Assembly: GCF_035582795.1 (NCBI RefSeq)
Contig: NC_134366.1
Coordinates: forward strand, 135,184,756-135,248,755
DNA: 64,000 nucleotides
Reading direction: 5' to 3'
DNA from: Mycteria americana
Taxonomy: Eukaryota; Chordata; Aves; Ciconiiformes; Ciconiidae
Of the stretch, positions 49,383 through 61,105 are shown piece by piece. Each line of letters begins with the position of its first letter. The first letter of the stretch is position 1. Below the pieces are notes generated by a model. That model was given only the letters and a program-made list of their open reading frames with translations. It was not told the origin of the DNA and did no database searches. The translations under genes were made by a program, and so were the position numbers.

Positions 49383-49422
49383 TTGGACCTTTAAAGGTCT
49401 CTCTCAACCCAAACCATTCTAT
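49383..49422 (+). mobile_element. Minimal CR1 3'-end fragment
   Basis: TTGGACCTTTAAAGGTCTC followed by TCTCAACCCAAACCATTCTAT matches the last 40 bp of the CR1 3' UTR seen at 42443-42494 (plus) and at 23521-23575 (minus). Upstream sequence is not CR1, so this is an extremely 5'-truncated insertion or the surviving end of one. Confidence 0.75.
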
Positions 49423-49540
49423 AACATATAAGTAAAAATATCTATATTTAGACCAGCTACAGTGTTTAGCACTCTCTCTGAGCAATGTTTTGAACATTTA
49501 AAGAATAATCGTACACACTTAAATACTAGGAAACAAGGAT

Positions 49541-49636
49541 AGAAGTGACAGGCCCAGGCAGACTATGTAAGTCAGTGGAAGAGCCAAGGACAGAATTGCT
49601 GCCCCTGCTTTCCATTCTGTCTTAGAACACCACCCA
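49541..49636 (-). mobile_element. MIR/CORE-SINE remnant
   Basis: In plus orientation the segment reads AAGTGACAGGCCCAGGCAGA, GTAAGTCAGTGGAAGAGCCA, AGGACAGAATTGCTG and finally TTAGAACACCACCC. This is the order of an antisense MIR-type SINE (core word AAGTGACTTGCCCAAGG, then AGTGGCAGAGC, then the tRNA-like head). Heavily diverged. Confidence 0.45.
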
Positions 49637-51224
49637 TAGTTTACAGGAAAAAAAGAAAAGCCACCAAAGAAAAGCTGAACAGGGCTGTCAGTCCTGGTAA
49701 AAGTCTGTGGAGGGAGTAGAGAAAGGAGAAAGGACCATCTCTTACTTAAGCTCCAGGGTTGATAATGTGAAATAATATTTATAGGCTGAGATCTGTAGGT
49801 TGTTTTAGTTATAGTGACATGGGACAGGTATCAATTAGAGAAAATTTCCATAACATAATTAAGAGATAACACTTTGCTGCTCTCTTTTTTTTTTTCTTTC
49901 ACTTGAAAATTCGCCATTGATTTTAATTAAGCTTGTCTTGGACTCATGACCATAATCAATGTGATTTTTTTCCCCATTTAACAGCTAGCTTTTCTCATCA
50001 AGGAACTTTTCCCAGGTGTGACATGCTCTAGTTATGAAGCTTCATTCTGTGCTGTTCAACTACTAGTTCCTAGAATGACTTAAAAATGCCTTCAGAATGT
50101 AGAGCTAGTGCAAATATAAGTATAATTTTCCCAAATTAGTTAGTGCATATTCTCAAGTCACTGTGAATGCTTTATCATCCCACAAAAAGCAGATACTTTA
50201 AATATTAGGTGCCCATTGGAAAACACCTGAAAATATCTTTTTTTTTCCTATGCTATCTTATTAAGAGAAAGGGAAGAAGGGGCACTTGCTAAACTCTTAC
50301 TTGTCAATTTGAGTAATCACTGCAATTTTTGTCATAGCAATTTGAGCAACCTACTTACTCTTTCTGGAATAAACATAAGTGCTTTTAATCTACCATAGTA
50401 TATACAATAATCCTGCCAAAGGAACCATTCTGGGTTGTTAGTTAAACCAAATTACATATGCTTGAATGCTGAGAAAAAACATTTCCTTTGTAAGGGATTT
50501 TTGAGTTCCCTCTGAATGTTTTTGATAAAATCGAGAACCTGATGCCTGTTTCCGTAGTGTCTCATTGTTCCTACAGCAGGAACTAACATCGACTGCCACT
50601 GACTTTCAATAGTTTTCCTCACTTTGTTGCTTGGGGAATTTCAGGCACTGACCTGTAGTATGGGCTCATGTCCTTCATGTCTGATTAAATTTGGCTAAAA
50701 GACAAAGGATCCACTAGATGTTCAGATAGTCAACAACTTTGTAATGGAGGGCAGCAAGCTAATAAAGCCCTTATGCAAGTAGTACTCAGTTCTTTTGAAT
50801 ATGTGGTTATTAATTTCCTCATGGAAATACTCAAGAGCACTTACCTGCATAATCAGTGCCTCACAAATATTAACTAATTTCTTCTGAGAGAACTTTAGTA
50901 AGAGTTATTTTTCAAGTAACTCAATTTTCTATTTTTTTTTTCCCGTGGGGTAGATATTTCCTTCCATTAGAAATTTGTTGTTGTTTAAAAAAAATAGATC
51001 CTGGGAGTCTCTCACCTGAGTACCAAACACGGGAAGCGTAAGAATAAATGGTTACCTTGAAAAATTTAGTTGAAGTTACTTCCAAGAATATCCTTTAATT
51101 CAGGTACTTTAAAACTTCTGAATATTTGCTGTAACATTCTTTCATAATATGTAGCGATATGAAGTTCCTTAGGTTCATGGACTGAGTATTTGAATAATTT
51201 TTAATATGTATAGTTTAATAGCAC

Positions 51225-51355
51225 TGTGAAATAAGGAAGTACAGTTACTCCCATTTCACAGGCTGTGAAGTATCAGACTCGCAGCTAATGGATTTATATT
51301 GCTCTGGGATCTAAGCTCCCAGCTCTGCTTGGTACTCCACTGAGCCATATCCTAA
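51225..51355 (-). mobile_element. MIR/CORE-SINE-like remnant
   Basis: The words TTACTCCCATTTCACAGGCTG, CAGACTCGCAGCTAATGG, TCTGGGATCTAAGCTCCCAG and TACTCCACTGAGCCATA occur in the order expected of an antisense MIR-like SINE (ATCCCCATTTTACAG, then CACAGCTAGT, then GGGATTCGAACCC, then CCACTAGGCCATA). Weak but ordered. Confidence 0.4.
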
Positions 51356-54020
51356 ATTTCATCCAGTCTAACTTTAAGCACCTAGCTGAAGTGCTTCAGC
51401 AAGAAAAGCCTCATCTTACCCGCCAGTCAGTGGATAATTAGAGACCTCTATATAGTACAATTTATTACATTTAAGGTGTGAGGTGCCTAAATGCAAATTA
51501 AATGTAGTGTTATGTCCTTAGTTATTGCCATTGATTGCAGAGGGAGACTATTGTCTTTCCTTAGATTTAGGTAAGCTTAGTACCTGAATAGCCTCAGCAA
51601 GTAATCCAAAACCAGCAAGGAAGATTGTGAGGAGCAGACACTGACAGCCAGCCATGGGCTAGAGCTATTAATATGAGACCTTTGCCCTTGTCTTCTAATA
51701 CAGCTTTTGTATAGTGTAAATATAAGGAGTCTCTATACCAGCATTGCAAAACAGATCTGTCTAAATAAACGAGGAAGAAAATAAATCCTTGTGAACCTGA
51801 TGTACTTCTACAGGCCCCAGAGGCTCTTTGATTAAGTAAAACTGTCACCTACCAGTGTTATCTTTTCACTTTCATTTTACTCATTAATCTTCGGTACTGC
51901 TAACAATAGGACATATTTAATGGGTACGTTAAGTCAGTTGTAGCCCTTTATCTGTAGATTGCTGGCTCCTCTCCAGCTGCTGTAAAAGTGATTAAAACAT
52001 GTTATCATCTCATGGCTGCTCAGTAGCCGAGACAGTCCAAGTCTGCCAGTGTGTGAACGCCCACATCAGCCAGGCTCAAAGGAGTCTTCATCCAGTTTCT
52101 ACTGAATTCAGAGTCTGGCTCTGACATATGTGGAAATGTTAGTGATGCTGTGTGCATCAACTCCCATCCCCATTTCTGTCCTGTATCCACTCTGTGGTTG
52201 AGAGGAGCTCTTTGGTCTTCAAGGCTACCAGTCAAGGAATTATGGACAGAAGGATACCTAGTAATAAATATTGCAAATCAGCAAAGTTTATTACGTTTTA
52301 ATAATTATGGATGATATCTCAGAATGTTGAATTTCACTTTGGACCTGCAGGTCTGGAGGTTTTGTTCACTGTCCAGGATCCTAAGGGCTGCCTCCTGGAG
52401 CTGCCACCAGGATGTGTTCAGTGTGCTACTGTGAGACTAGAGATTTGAGGCTTCCAAGGCAAGGCTGGATATTCATGCGTCAGATGGATCTTGGCTCCTA
52501 GCTCTTAGCAAAATTCCGGTTGAATCAAAGCTTCACAACAGGAAGTCTTGACCCACAAAGAAGCTCTACTTATATTGACTTTTTTAGCATTTCCAGATTT
52601 CCTACCGTGAATTCAAGAGCATGGAAACTTAGGGAGCTTTCAAAGAGGCTTGGCCACCTTTACAAAGAGGAAGGGCTTGATCAACTAGATGAGTTAAAAT
52701 TTCTGGATTTGTAGTTTTCATGATGAGAACTTGGCGATCTGGATCCTTATTCTGGTAGAAGAAAAATTGAAATTTCCCCTTTGAGCTTAACAAGAATGAA
52801 ATATTCTTTGAAATGTCAGAATTCCCTGTGAAAAGGGAATTTTAACTTTTGAGCAGCTCTATTGTAATTGCCTATTCATCAGCTTCTGAACTAGTTGTAA
52901 AATGGCCAAGACATGGCCTTTTTTATCACAGTTTTGATGTTCAGTTCACTTTATTTTACTCTACTTTGGCTCTTGTAAGTGCAGTAATGTTTTAGTTTCT
53001 GCTTTGAGTTTTTTAATTTCTCTCTCACTTTCAGCTAAGAGAGGATGTGCAGAAGAATCATAGTAGTTCATGTGGAAGAAAAATGTGTATGAGCTGTCTG
53101 AATACAGAAAGTATTAATTAAGAGTATGCATTATAAATACACTTTTTTCTAGAAGGCCACAAAATTGGTTGGCTGTAGCACATTATTTTTTTCTTTGCAG
53201 TGGGAGTTATGAAGCAATGTAGATTTTAGTGTTGAAAGTACTGTAGGATTAATTATAGTCCTAAACCCATCAGAATTTCAGGATACAGAACCTGATCCTT
53301 GAAAAGAATGAATGGCTTCTGGAAAGAAAGAGGGCAATTTGAGAATGCTGGTAAGAGGTTGAAAAAGAATGGCTTCATCTCCTCTTAAAAAAAAGACTCA
53401 GTATCTCACAGGATTAGACTCCTTATTAAGGATATGCATCTTGAAGAGTGAATGTGAATTCAGATGTGGCATGGTTGGGAGCAGGTAATATATTCACAGA
53501 TCTGTTGAAAGGCATAAAGCTTAGTTTAAAAATAATTTAGATAAGTTTTTTTTAATAAAGAAAAAGTTGAAATGTTTATAACATTTACAGAAACCTTTTG
53601 GTATTTTAAGTTAAAAAAGTTATTTTGCTTACTGAACCTCTTGATTATGCAAAGAAAAGCACCAGTGTATTATATTCATTGAACCATTAAATGGGAGTCC
53701 AGCAAGTGATTAAAATTAATAGGTCAGCATGAAACTTGGGTGGATGCAGAGGAAAAAGCCCAGAGTGACTAGCTGTCAAAATGTTGCATCTGTTTGTCAA
53801 GGTGAATGGCGTAGCCCAATTTTTTTATAATAGTCTTCCTATTTTGGCTTTCTTATAATTCATGTGCGCTTGTCATCTTTAAAGTGTTAGATTAGAATTA
53901 AATGGGAAATGTATAACCATCCTTCGTAACAATATACCATGGAATATATTGCTAGTTAACTTCCAAGAAATTGATTTCCTATTCAGTGCTGTTAGTTTCT
54001 TGAACTTGTAGGTAAGGCAC

Positions 54021-55556
54021 AATCATAGAATCATAGAATGATTAAGGTTGGAAAAGACCTCTAGGGTCCTCTAGTCCAACCGTCAACCCAATATCTCCAT
54101 GCCTACTAAACCATGTCCCGAAGTGCCAAATCTACACGGTTTTTGAACTCCTCCAGGGATGGTGACTCCACCACCTCTCTGGGCAGCCTGTTCCAATGCT
54201 TGACCACACTTTCAGTAAAGAAATTTTTCCTAAAATCCAATCTAAACCTCTCCTGATGCAACTTGAGGCCATTTGCTCTTGTCCTGTCACTAGTTACCTG
54301 GGAGAAGAGACCGACCCCCACGTCGCTACAACCTCCTTTCAGGTAGTTGTAGAGAGCGGTAAGGTCTCCCCTCAGCCTCCTTTTCTCCAGGCTAAACAAC
54401 CCCAGTTCCCTCAGCTGCTCCTCATAAGACTTCTGCTCCAGACCCTTCACCAGCTTCACTGCCCTTCTCTGGACACGCTCCAGCACCTCAATGTCTCTCT
54501 TGTAGTGAGGGGCCCAAAACTGAACACTATTCGAGGTGCGGCCTCACCAGTGCTGAGTACAGGGGGACAATCACTTCCCTAGTCCTGCTGGCCACACTGT
54601 TTTTGATACAAGCCAGGATGCCGTTGGCTTTCTTGGCCACCTGGGCACACTGCTGGCTCATGTTCAGCCGTCTGTCAGCCAGCTACCCCAGGTCCTTTCC
54701 AGCCACTCTTCCCCAAGCCTGTAGCGTTGCATGGGGTTGTTGTGGCCCAAGTGCAGGACCCGGCACTTGGCCTTGTTGAACCTCATACAATTGACCTCGG
54801 CCCATCGATCCAGCCTGTCCAGATCCCTCTGCAGACCCTTCCTACCCTCAAGCAGATCAACACTCCCGCACAGTTTGATGTCATCTGCAAACTTACTGAG
54901 GGTGCACTCGGTCCCTTTGTCCAGATCATTGATACAGATATTAAACAGAACTGGCCCCAAAACTGAGCCCTGGGGAACACCGCTTGTGACCAGCTACCAA
55001 CTGGATTTAACTCCATTCACCACAACTCTTTGGGCCCGGCCATCCAGACAGTTTTTTACCCAGCGAAGAGTACACCTGTCCAAGCCATAAGCAGCCAGCT
55101 TCCCGAGGAGAATGCTGTGGGAGACAGTGTCAAAGGTTTTCCTAAAGTCCAGGTAGACAACATCCACAGCCTTTCCCTCATCCACTAAGTGGTTCACCTT
55201 GTCATAGAAGGAGATCAGGTTGGTCAAGCAGGACCTGCCTTTCATAAAGCCATGCTGGCTGGGCCTGATCCCCTGGTTGGCCTGCACATGCCTGTTGAGT
55301 GCACTCAAGATGAACCGCTCCATAATTTTCCCCAGTACCGAGGTCAGACTGACAGGCCTGTAGTTCCCCAGATCTTCCTTCCAGCCCTTCTTGTAGACGG
55401 GCGTCACATTGGCAAGCCTCCAGTCATCTGGGACCACCCCTGTTAACCAGGACTGCTGATAAATGATGGAGAGTGGCTTGGCAAGCTCCTCCACCAGCTC
55501 CCTCAGTACTCTCGGGTGGATCCCATCCGGCCCCATAGACTTGTGAGTGTCCAATA
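54021..55556 (-). mobile_element. CR1 LINE, 5'-truncated, minus strand (second subfamily)
   Basis: The plus strand starts AATCATAGAATCATAGAATG at 54021, the reverse of two ATTCTATG tail units, followed by an 85-bp 3' UTR and ORF2 remnants up to about 55556, where CR1 similarity stops. The 3' UTR (GTCAACCCAATATCTCCATG region) and protein differ clearly from the 23.5-, 42.2- and 43.0-kb copies, so it belongs to another CR1 subfamily. There is no target duplication, as expected. Confidence 0.95.
54106..55554 (-). pseudogene. CR1 ORF2 reverse-transcriptase remnant, lightly damaged
   Basis: One minus frame is open from 55554 to a TAG at 54994-54996. It includes HKSMGPDGIHPRVLREL, YRPVSLTSVLGKIMER, PSQHGFMKGRSCLTNLISF and motif A VVYLDFRKTFDTVSH. 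The same frame resumes with [20 protein letters not shown] and the catalytic [11 protein letters not shown] down to about 54690. There a small indel shifts the frame, and a second small indel near 54525-54540 restores it. The C-terminal part [19 protein letters not shown]...[13 protein letters not shown] ends at 54106. So one stop and two compensating indels separate it from an open frame over this portion. It is still dead, because the N-terminal endonuclease and 5' region are missing. Confidence 0.92.
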
Positions 55557-58189
55557 GGTAAGTTACGTTTGCATTAAAGACTTACGCAGATGTTTGCTGT
55601 ATGTTTTGCTAGCTTGAAAGCTGTAGAAGAGATTGTAGAGCCAAAGGAAACATACAGAAGAAGAAAAGGAAACAGCTGAATGTGTGCTGCACTTGGTATA
55701 AATGAATAAAATGAAATAGTGTGATCACAGTTCCCAATGCTATCTGAACAGACTGATGCTTTGGCAAAGGAGAAATATGTAACGTCAGGCAGGAAGATGT
55801 GGTGGGTTGCTGCTTACTTAATTTATTATTTTTTTTTCTGAGAAGAAGGGTGGAGCTTCTGGGTATGAAGAATTTTTAACCCATTTGCTGCTGAATAAAT
55901 GACAGATATGTCTATTAGATTGCACCACACTGCGGTACTGAATCCTAGGGGCCACCGCTTTTGGTGAAACGGTAATAGGACATCTGCAGCACAACAGGGA
56001 GCAGGCTGGGCCCACAATGAAATGATTATACTTTGCTGCAGGTCCTAATCCTTATTAGTAAGCATTTTGGAGTCCTAGCTCATTTACCTTTCTCATTTAC
56101 GACAGTAGACAGCTTTCCTATTTCTGTTATACCTTGTTGTGGCTAATCCTTACATACGCAATGTCAGTAATTCTCTATATCTCTTCTGCATTCCAGGGAC
56201 TTCAGTTAAACTTTTGGTATGAATAATACATATATTTTGAATTAAAATGGCAGAGCACTGGATAGACACTGAATACTTTTATATCATGTTCTAAGTCAGC
56301 AATCTGAAACAGGCACTAAATTGTAAAAAGCCTCCATAGTTTAATCATTTAGTGACAAAAAAGGTGCACATCTCCATGTCTGATTTTGAGTGAATTCAAA
56401 TGACAAGACTGGATTCTCATCACAGTTAAGCAAGTATGAGTCTGAAATAACTTTTCTGACAGTGTTATTGTGGATTTACACTACTGTAATGGAGAACTGA
56501 ATATGGATTTTGAACTTAAATCCTTTCACTTCTCACTTAAATTTAAAAGTAATTTACCTGAGGCTTTTGCTATACCAGTTCTTAAGTCTGGACAGCTCAC
56601 GCCAAGTGCGTGATCCATTTGAGTGACAGCAGGAATACTATCTGGAAACTAGGCAAGGATGCCAGGCAAGTTTAGAGATGTGGTTAGTACTAACTTAACT
56701 CATGTTGAAGCCTTCTCTGAGCACACATGCAGTACACCTTGGCTCCTTTTGAGTCACCACAATATTCCTTCCTAGCGCAGTGAACTGCCTTCATTTTAAA
56801 TCATGTATATTGCCTTCCATAAGAAACCACAGACTGTTGGTGTTAACAGGGTAGATGATGATGCATTGATTATTGGTTTAACCTAATTAACTCCATGATG
56901 TTAAACAACAATCAATGGTAGAAATAGCTCACAGGTCTGTCTCTAATAAAGAAAGCCATTGGATTCAGATCCTGTAAAAAGGTATTCTGCTCCTGCTGTG
57001 CATTTTCTGCTATAATTCTATAGGAATTCATGCAAATTTATCTCTGAAGCTGAGATGCCACATTGCACTGCTGGTAGGAGGTGGACAGGCATCTCTTGAG
57101 GCACAAGTCCTGAAGTCTTCCCTTTGCCTAGAAGGATTTTATAACTGCAGAAATGGTCTTCTAGCATACAAGAGGAAAGGCTGTGGGATGCTTGAGGCAC
57201 AGACCTGTACCTGGCCTTACCTTTTGCATGGCATGGTGTGCCACCTTGATGCGGGCCCTGCAGCCATGCAGGAGAAAGAAGACCAAGTTTGTTTCAGGAA
57301 ATTCACCTCTTTCATTGGTCAGAGTATTTCACTTCTGAGGAAAGAAGATTTCAACATGGCTGTGGAGCTACCTTAGCTCAGATAGTCTTGACAGGATGAT
57401 TTTGTAGGGAAACAATAAACCTACTTTTGTTAAAGCACTTGGCACAGACATTGGTAATGAAGAATGTGGCCCTTTGTCAATATTTAAGCTTCCCGTGATA
57501 TTATCCAGCTGCTTCATACATGCATATGTATATATGTTTATATACATACACACAAATATTAAGGAACTCATAAAAGGTCAGCTTGCTCACAACCTGTCTG
57601 AATTACTGTGCTGTTTATTTTCAGGCATGTTTTCACTTATCTACAATTCCTGCTTTCTTTCCATCCTCTAGGAAGGTACAATACTATCACTTTATCACTT
57701 TAGCTCAGCTGAAATCCAGCGTACTATACATGGGGACAAAAATGTATCATCAGAGCTGGTCCTTTCAGGTATGCATTAGCCCCAGAATAGACTTAATGAA
57801 GTAAGGGTTCATTAGGAAGAGGTAAAGTAATTAGGAAGAGAATTATCTGTGACTTGCAAAGGAAGTTTCCAAGCTTTCTCATTGTCTTTTTGCAGATTCA
57901 GAATTGCTAAAGTAAATGTGGCCTTTGAAATAAAATAATTTTCTGACTGGGAACATTCTGCTTCTCTGAAAAACAATAAACATGTGTATTATATTGCTAT
58001 ACAATCTGTGCTTTATTAGGGTAAAAATAATACTGTGTAATTGTGTAGTTCATTTTGAATAGAAACCACAAAAGTATTTGCAAAAGTGACTATGTTTTGC
58101 AAAATGGAAAGTTAAGGACAGGGAGCTTAAAGACCTGAATTTTAGAAATGTGGAGCATTTAGAGTTCTGCTTGAAGTCTTGGTGAGTTG

Positions 58190-58298
58190 TAAGTACTCAG
58201 CACCTCTGAAAATCAAACTTGTCCAAGTAGTCAGCCAACCCAAGATTAGAATTCAGATCTCTCGCTCTCTTGTCTGTGCTCAGTCCCTTAGACCATGT
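58190..58298 (-). mobile_element. Ancient SINE-type repeat remnant
   Basis: AGTACTCAGCACCTCTGAAAATCA (split at 58191-58214) resembles the end of an old amniote repeat. The following AAGATTAGAATTCAGATCTC and AGTCCCTTAGACCATG match the antisense tRNA-like head of MIR-type SINEs (GGATTAGAACCCAGGTCTC, then CTCTAACCACTAGACCATG). Diverged, and the borders are uncertain. Confidence 0.45.
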
Positions 58299-58957
58299 GT
58301 ATGTTCCAATATAGATTTAATTACTAAAATAATGATTACAAATCCATATGGTAATTGGCTTTAGTTCTCTTTGATGTGGATTGTGCAGAATTGTGGGTAG
58401 GTGCCAAGTGTCTTGGGGGTCATGGGGGGTCTCGTGGGGGTGTCACCATGGCAACACTGATGGATGCAGAATTTCCAAGCAATGGGTTTGCAAAGGAGGG
58501 GGAAAAAGAAGACTTACGCATTACACAGGCTGTCAATATCTGTTCAAACACAGGGAGTACAGATGGAATGCTTCCTAATAAAGTTATTGTGTTGTCTCAG
58601 CATAATAGTGATGCACTAAAAACTATTGATTAGCAGCTGAAGGCTAGAAATAAAGTCAAAGCAGTGGTATGTAACTCTCCCCATATCGTAATTTTCTTTG
58701 TGGTTGCTATTCTGTCTGTCCCGTGACTGCTGCAGTGTGGCTGTGCAGCTAAAGAAACTAATATTGGAAAAGTGTTATGTTTTTGGTTTCATTTGTATTT
58801 TGATTACTGAGCAAGTGACCAAGTCTTCAAGTGACCACTTAGTTCCTGCTGTGAAGGCTAACTGTGTTTAGAGATGGGCAGGAACTTTTTGACAGTCTTG
58901 GTCTTCAAAAGCACCAGTTTATTGAAGACCAAATATTTACATGTTTTTTGTAAACTT

Positions 58958-59464
58958 TCAGCAAAACGCAAGCATGAGAACCTTCTGAGTTTTCTGTTTT
59001 CCAGGAAGTTGTGCTAGACACATTGCTTCTGAGTCAGTGATTTCAAGGCTGCCATCCTGCTTCCTGCAAGCTGGGAGATGGGGGTCTGGGAGGGCCTGAG
59101 CTCCAGGGCAGGCTCTTGTAGATTCAGCTCTGGCTTTGGAGCGGGAAGCTCCAAATTCCCTCCCTGAGGGGGTTCTCGGGGCTCCCAGGTTACTGATGGT
59201 GCAGCTCTGGAACTGGAGGACTTGAGAAGCATCAGTAATCCTGCCGGGGGTCATGGTTCCCAGACCTGCTGGGCTCCTGCTCATTGGTCCAGGGTGCTGC
59301 AAAATCCGGCAGCCTTCCCTGTTATTTAGATACTGTGATTTGATTAGAATAAATGGTATTTTTTCTACTCCCCTGAGGAGTTTCAAAAAGTCTCGTTTCT
59401 GTTTTGTGTCAGAATAGATTGTGTCACAGTTCTGCACGCAGATCTCCCATTTTTCTCTAAGCAA
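58958..59464 (-). other. GC-richer open frame, unrecognised
   Basis: A 168-codon minus-strand frame crosses a locally GC-rich segment (about 59040-59300). It opens on TTG, and the first ATG codons are well inside. The Pro/Ser/Ala/Arg-rich middle has no domain, signal peptide or family resemblance I can see. GC-rich DNA lengthens chance frames because stops are AT-rich. Most probably noncoding. Confidence 0.15.
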
Positions 59465-60578
59465 GGTTTCTTTGTTCTGCCTTCTGCACTATCTGCTCTG
59501 AGGGAAAGGGAGGAGGGGAGGAAACGAGGAGAGCAATAGCTTCATATTTGTAAGTGGGGAACTCCCATATCACAGTGAAGTGAAGCTCTAAAAAGAAATA
59601 AAACAAGGAAACGGACAAGTAGGGTAGAAGCTCCCATTTCCTAGCTTCAAATATGGAGTTTCCCTGTGCTGAAGAACAAGTGCAAGCCCCAGCCATAAAG
59701 TGTAAGGAAAAGCTGTCACTCTAGAACACATGCTGACCTTTTCCTTTCCTTATTATATTTATTCATTCAAGGCTACGCCTGTCAATCTGCAATGTGTAAC
59801 TTTCGTTACTGTAAATCTAGATGGTGACCATAATGTTTTCTTTGTTGTTTTGCTTCTGCTGCTTTAGATTTTCACTCTTTTATAGTGAGCTCTCTTTATA
59901 TCTCTAGAGACCAGCCAAGAATTGTTTATCTGAAATCTCCTATTATAAAGATAATGTGCAGTTTTAAAGTGCACTGTATTTAGAGATATTTGGACCAGTG
60001 ATTATCTACACATTAAAGTCATAAAAGAGGAAAATTAAGAGATAAACACTGCAGGAGGTATATAAATGGATACTTAAAGGCTTTAAAATGGTCCTTCTTG
60101 CTTTCATATTCATATTTCTTAGCACTTTATAACTTACAGCTGACAAAATGGTTGTCAGGGAATGTTTTGCCAAGAGTTAAATCCATCTAACCCTCTGACC
60201 AAGCCTCCTAAACTAGTAAACATTAAGTCCTTATAAAGCGTATTTGGCAGAGCAAAGACTTTATTGTTTCTTTTTGCTTCTGTGCACAAAGCTATCACCT
60301 CTCTATTTGCCTTTCTGTCTGTCGTATGTTCTCTGAAATTTAACTGATATAAAGCTGATGGTACGGGATTTTTTTTTTCCAGTAAAACCTCGAGGTATCA
60401 CATATAATCGAATGCCCTAATCCTGGATATAATGTGTGTTCTCCTGTGAACTGGGATGTGTGTTTATTGGAGATAGTGTCACTGTTGGTCTCATCTGCTT
60501 TGTGGGAAAGCAAACTGTTGGTCTTTGAAATAGCTGCTGTAGATACTTGGATTTTGAAAAGAACCCCACATGAGTTTA

Positions 60579-61105
60579 TGGAATCATAAAAAACAGGACA
60601 AGAAGGGATTGCAAGGCTTCATCCACTGTCTCTTGGGTATGAAACAGGACCAAATAGGCTTACTCTGTTCTTGATAGATACTTGCCTAGCGTGCTCTGGA
60701 AACATCCAAGGGTGGTAATTCTACAGTGCTTTCATGCACTGTGCCTCATCGCCTGACTGTCCTTGCCACTAGAAAGTTGTATTTTCCCCTCAAGTGTTTT
60801 CTTCTTGTCCCCTGCTACTTTTTAAGCCATTACTTCTCTTTCCATTGTCATAGTGGGTATGGAGATTTAAACCTTGCATTTCTTTTTATAACTGCCCTTT
60901 ATATATTTGAAGACTGTTATCCTGCCTCCCCTCAGTCTTATCTAAGCTAAACAGTCCTGATTTTTCTCAATCTTTTGATCAAGTTTTCTAGATCTGATCG
61001 TTCTTGCTATTTGCTTCTTAACTCCTTTTGGTAGGTCCACATCTTTTCTGAAGTACAATGCTCAAAACTGTGCAACGCTGCAGAGTGGGTTTTACCCATG
61101 CACAG
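60579..61105 (-). mobile_element. Ancient CR1 LINE fragment, minus strand
   Basis: Read on the plus strand, decayed CR1 landmarks occur in antisense order: TGGAATCATAAAAAACAGGA (tail and 3' UTR), AGCCATTACTTCT (about 60825), CCCTTTATATATTTGAAGAC and TGTTATCCTGCCTCCCCTCA (RRGD...YKYLK region), TCTAAGCTAAACAGTCCTGA (LFSL region), TCAATCTTTTGATCAAGTTT and TCCACATCTTTTCTGAAGTA. The same order is seen in the 23.5- and 54-kb copies but with far greater divergence, so this is an old insertion without coding capacity. Confidence 0.7.

Larger units (their letters stand above)
49423..54020. other. Noncoding DNA with ancient SINE scraps
   Basis: No gene recognised. MIR-like scraps at 49541 and 51225 are listed separately. 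The words GAGGTGCCTAAATGC (51480-51494) and AAGCACCTAGCTGAAGTG (51374-51391) also resemble ancient amniote repeat ends. A T run is at about 50929-50940. Confidence 0.5.
55557..60578. other. Unique noncoding DNA
   Basis: No gene recognised. Listed separately are a SINE-like scrap (58190-58298) and a GC-richer minus frame (58958-59464). AT-rich alternating sequence with an imperfect TGTATATA...TATATACA palindrome lies at about 57526-57547. A homeodomain/HNF-like stretch lies at about 56835-56920 (GTTGGTGTTAACAGG, TTGATTATTGGTTTAACC). Confidence 0.5.

Noticed and set aside
54731..55090. 119-codon plus-strand open frame and its neighbours at 54196-54582 and 55189-55446
   Set aside because: Antisense shadows of the minus-strand CR1 at 54-55.6 kb.
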